Positions 6,221 through 6,857 of a stretch of DNA of 6,857 nucleotides are shown piece after piece (the first letter of the stretch is position 1; the number at the start of each line of letters is the position of its first letter). The position numbers and the translations under genes are program-made. The DNA comes from Planctomycetales bacterium (GTDB taxonomy: Bacteria; Planctomycetota; Planctomycetia; Isosphaerales; Isosphaeraceae): assembly GCA_027435495.1 (NCBI GenBank), contig DAHZZC010000749.1:1-6857 (forward strand), written 5' to 3'. The notes below the pieces were generated by a model. It worked only from the letters and a program-made list of their open reading frames with translations, had not been told where the DNA came from and did no database searches.

Positions 6221-6857
6221 GACTGCTCGCGATGGGGGTGGATCACCGATCGGCGCCGGCCTCGGTTCGCGAGGCCCTGGCCTTCGACGGTCCGCGATGC
6301 GCCGAGGGACTCCAGGCACTCCTCTCGGCGTTTCCGGGGATTGAGGCGGTGATTCTGTCGACGTGCAACCGGGTGGAGCTTTATCTGGCTGGCGATCCGA
6401 TGGCGGTTCCCGAGGCCGATGCGCTGGCCGCCGAGTTGATCCGGTTTCACGGGGTCGATGAGGACCTGATCGGCGGGCACCTGGTGAGCTATCACGACGA
6501 GGGTGCGGTCGGGCATTTGTTCCGGGTCTCGGCGAGCCTGGAGAGCCTGGTGCTGGGGGAGGGTCAGATTCTCGGGCAGGTGCGCGACGCCTACCGCGCC
6601 GCGATCGACGCCGGGACGGTCGGTCCGATCTTCCACCAGGTGTTTCAGGCGGCGCTTCGGGTTGGCAAGGCGGTCCGGACACAGACCGGGATGGACCAGG
6701 GGAAGCTCTCGGTGGCGAGCGTCGCGGTGGACGTCGCGCGCGAGGTCTTCGACTCGTTCACCGACAAGACGGTGCTGGTCATCGGTGCCGGGAAGATGGG
6801 CGAGACGACGTTGCAGCACCTGAAGGGCCTGAACCCCGGGACGATCCTGGTCACCAA
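6217..6857 (+). CDS. hemA: Glutamyl-tRNA reductase, 5' part (runs off window)
   Basis: HemA reduces glutamyl-tRNA(Glu) with NADPH to glutamate-1-semialdehyde, the first committed step of the C5 haem pathway. About 213 residues are present of a usual 420-460. The frame reads MRLLAMGVDHRSAPASVREAL at the N-terminus. STCNRVELY carries the nucleophilic Cys at residue 50, matching the canonical position. H100 lies in VGHLFRVSASLESLVLGEGQ, where the common 'asGLDS' reads 'SASLES'; QILGQVRDAY follows. The NADPH-binding loop VIGAGKMGE starts at about residue 188. The start is GTG at 6217, in a GTGA overlap with the ccsA/hemX stop; starting at the next ATG (6232) would remove the first strand. Neither catalytic nor nucleotide-binding motifs are damaged. 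The overlap shows that hemA is co-translated with the preceding membrane protein, as in many HemX-HemA pairs. Confidence 0.96.
   Translation, partial: MRLLAMGVDHRSAPASVREALAFDGPRCAEGLQALLSAFPGIEAVILSTCNRVELYLAGDPMAVPEADALAAELIRFHGVDEDLIGGHLVSYHDEGAVGHLFRVSASLESLVLGEGQILGQVRDAYRAAIDAGTVGPIFHQVFQAALRVGKAVRTQTGMDQGKLSVASVAVDVAREVFDSFTDKTVLVIGAGKMGETTLQHLKGLNPGTILVT

Overview
The window is high-GC bacterial DNA that looks planctomycetal, probably from the Isosphaeraceae/Gemmataceae side of the phylum. Three things suggest this: a secreted HAF-repeat protein whose N-terminus carries the planctomycete-type 'LE.R.LLS' motif (here MESRALLS), a small protein with tandem CxC...CxxC zinc ribbons followed by a C-terminal ribbon, and a GTGGTCA-type heptamer array in front of a gene. 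The lineage is inferred from these family features and has not been tested by a search.

Left part (1-2577). A compound minisatellite of 7-mers (CTGACCA) and 10-mers (CTACGCCCCA) fills bases 3-159 and runs almost to the ribosome binding site of a 189-residue triple zinc-ribbon protein (184-753). Sixteen bases after its stop begins a complete insertion sequence (769-2151, 1383 bp) with perfect 22-bp terminal inverted repeats and one intact minus-strand transposase of the RNase-H-fold D...D...C(2)H type. Just beyond its right end, with only 7 bases between, lies the ribosome binding site of a small three-helix membrane protein (2173-2577). Removing the element would put the zinc-ribbon and membrane genes about 35 bp apart on the same strand, so the element probably split a former operon.

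Middle (2578-3968). A possible terminator lies in a 155-bp gap. It is followed by a 349-residue HAF-repeat surface or extracellular protein (2733-3782), then a 186-bp gap dominated by a strong 57-bp hairpin (3824-3880) and a weak promoter candidate.

Right part (3969-6857). A GT87/DUF2029-type polytopic glycosyltransferase (3969-5279) is followed after 56 bp by an eight-helix HemX/CcsA-type cytochrome c assembly protein (5336-6220). This overlaps by 4 bp the start of hemA, glutamyl-tRNA reductase (6217 to the window end, truncated). The ccsA/hemX-hemA pair is a familiar tetrapyrrole/cytochrome arrangement: HemA commits glutamyl-tRNA to haem synthesis, and the HemX/CcsA family acts in haem handling or cytochrome c maturation.

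No CRISPR array, tRNA, rRNA or recognisable defence system was seen. The window is mostly ordinary. The items most worth a second look are the operon-splitting IS with an Asp where the third catalytic Glu is expected, the heptamer/decamer array in the 5' region of the zinc-ribbon gene, and the large intergenic hairpin.
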